Shown: in pieces, positions 22,638-23,093 of the stretch | How positions within the stretch are numbered: position 1 is the stretch's first letter | How the letters are laid out: each line of letters opens with the position of its first letter | Source of the DNA: Microseira sp003486305 | GTDB taxonomy: Bacteria > Cyanobacteriota > Cyanobacteriia > Cyanobacteriales > Aerosakkonemataceae | Assembly (NCBI GenBank): GCA_031969655.1 | Contig: DALYJX010000116.1 | Span: forward strand, 1 to 23,093 | Direction: 5' to 3' | Length of the DNA stretch: 23,093 nucleotides | Position numbers and translations under genes: made by a program | The notes under the pieces: generated by a model | The model's database searches: none | The model's input: only the letters and a program-made list of their open reading frames with translations | Told to the model about the DNA's origin: nothing

Positions 22638-22819
22638 ATGGAAGCGAAGCTTTGGCAATTTTAGAGAAACATATGGACCCAGCAAAAATTGCCATTTTGG
22701 TGTCTATGTTGCCGATAGGTGAAGGTAACTATTTGGCAATTCGAGAGCAGTTATTCGCTGGAGAAACAGTAGATACGCTAGTGGAGAAAATTAAGGCTTA
22801 CCAAAAATCTAAGCTCTAA
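22638..22819 (+). pseudogene. Small gene with probable single-base frameshift
   Basis: GAGAGGAGG at 22624-22632 is an excellent ribosome site five bases before the ATG at 22638, but that frame stops after eight codons. One base out of phase is a frame with EALAILEKHMDPAKIAILVS, continuing IGEGNYLAIREQLFAGETVD to the TAA at 22817-22819. It resembles small cyanobacterial proteins of about 55-60 residues, sometimes next to PIN-like toxins (from memory, weak). Loss of one base near 22641-22645 would explain both facts. Otherwise translation could start at the TTG 22652 or ATG 22673. Confidence 0.45.
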
Positions 22820-22823
22820 TTAT

Positions 22824-23004
22824 AGCGCGTTCGCTTCTCTCTACTTTCTTCCTGGAGCGTCCTACTCAACGAGTGCGCCGCTGCGCGTCTATGGCGTCTT
22901 GGCGGTTTTTATTAAATTAAACTACCACTATATAGCCATTTTTTTATAAAATTTTAACGATGGGCAGAAAAGCGATTCTCCTCCTCCAGACGCTACGCGA
23001 ACGC
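22824..23004. repeat. GCGTTCGC-type palindromic repeats before rca
   Basis: The spacer before rca holds several GC-rich units: AGCGCGTTCGC at 22824-22834, GTGCGCCGCTGCGCGTC at about 22873-22889, and CCAGACGCTACGCGAACGC at 22986-23004. An AT-rich stretch lies between them (22910-22960). These are of the same kind as the segment inserted in the winged-helix gene. Confidence 0.55.
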
Positions 23005-23017
23005 ACAAAACCAAACC

Positions 23018-23093
23018 ATGACCTACTATATCTCTCCTCGGTTTCTTGACAAACTTGCCGTTCATATCACCAAAAACTTCCTCGACATCCCCA
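23018..23093 (+). CDS. rca: Rubisco activase, N-terminal part (runs off the window)
   Basis: The last 76 bases encode MTYYISPRFLDKLAVHITKN and five further residues, which match the start of cyanobacterial Rubisco activase, the AAA+ protein that removes inhibitory sugar phosphates from Rubisco active sites. Only 25 codons are present; the P-loop and the rest are outside. It is on the same strand as rbcLXS, 5.5 kb downstream. No Shine-Dalgarno is seen (ACCAAACC before the ATG). Confidence 0.88.
   Translation, partial: MTYYISPRFLDKLAVHITKNFLDIP

Overview
The window is chromosomal DNA of a cyanobacterium. The evidence is a complete form IB Rubisco operon (rbcL-rbcX-rbcS), the first 25 codons of Rubisco activase at the right edge, a cyanobacterial AbrB regulator, many copies of the HIP1 octamer GCGATCGC, and short heptanucleotide tandem repeats (STRRs) between genes. 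Richness in STRRs and an rca gene suggest a filamentous or related multi-repeat lineage; I cannot name the genus.

Layout. Bases 1-662 hold no credible gene: right-end remnants of IS200/IS605-type elements, a palindrome and an AT-rich leader. Next come a large secreted RTX/Calx-beta/Ig-like repeat protein (663-4427, +), a palindrome and terminator, and a leftward cluster read from 6431 down to 4569 (Rrf2 regulator, cbiB/cobD, conserved unknown protein). Divergent from this is a cyAbrB regulator (6750-7148, +). A ClC-CBS anion channel/transporter (-), a zinc-ribbon membrane protein (+), a GT39-type glycosyltransferase (-), a TPR-containing exported protein (+), panB (-) and an exported seven-bladed Reg_prop propeller (-) follow. 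The Rubisco operon (15062-17499, +) ends in a clear terminator.

Between rbcS and rca lie about 5.5 kb of more accessory character: an exported FecR-domain protein followed by a CHASE2 adenylate cyclase (a likely signalling pair), a small unknown gene, a leftward pair made of a replication-module-like winged-helix protein and a small protein sharing its C-terminal motif, a UPF0060/YnfA membrane gene lacking its first helix, and a small frameshifted gene. Repeats cluster here and sit on or next to several start and stop codons.

The window therefore joins carbon fixation and its chaperones with vitamin synthesis (cobalamin, pantothenate), ion transport, envelope glycosylation and second-messenger signalling. 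No tRNA, rRNA, CRISPR array or recognisable riboswitch was seen. The most notable points are a 212-bp near-identical duplication inside the RTX gene, a 48-bp perfect palindrome, STRRs that contain stop or start codons, a palindromic-type repeat read in frame within a coding sequence, an 11-2-11 dyad in the Rrf2/AbrB divergent promoter, and the FecR/CHASE2-cyclase pair inserted between rbcS and rca.
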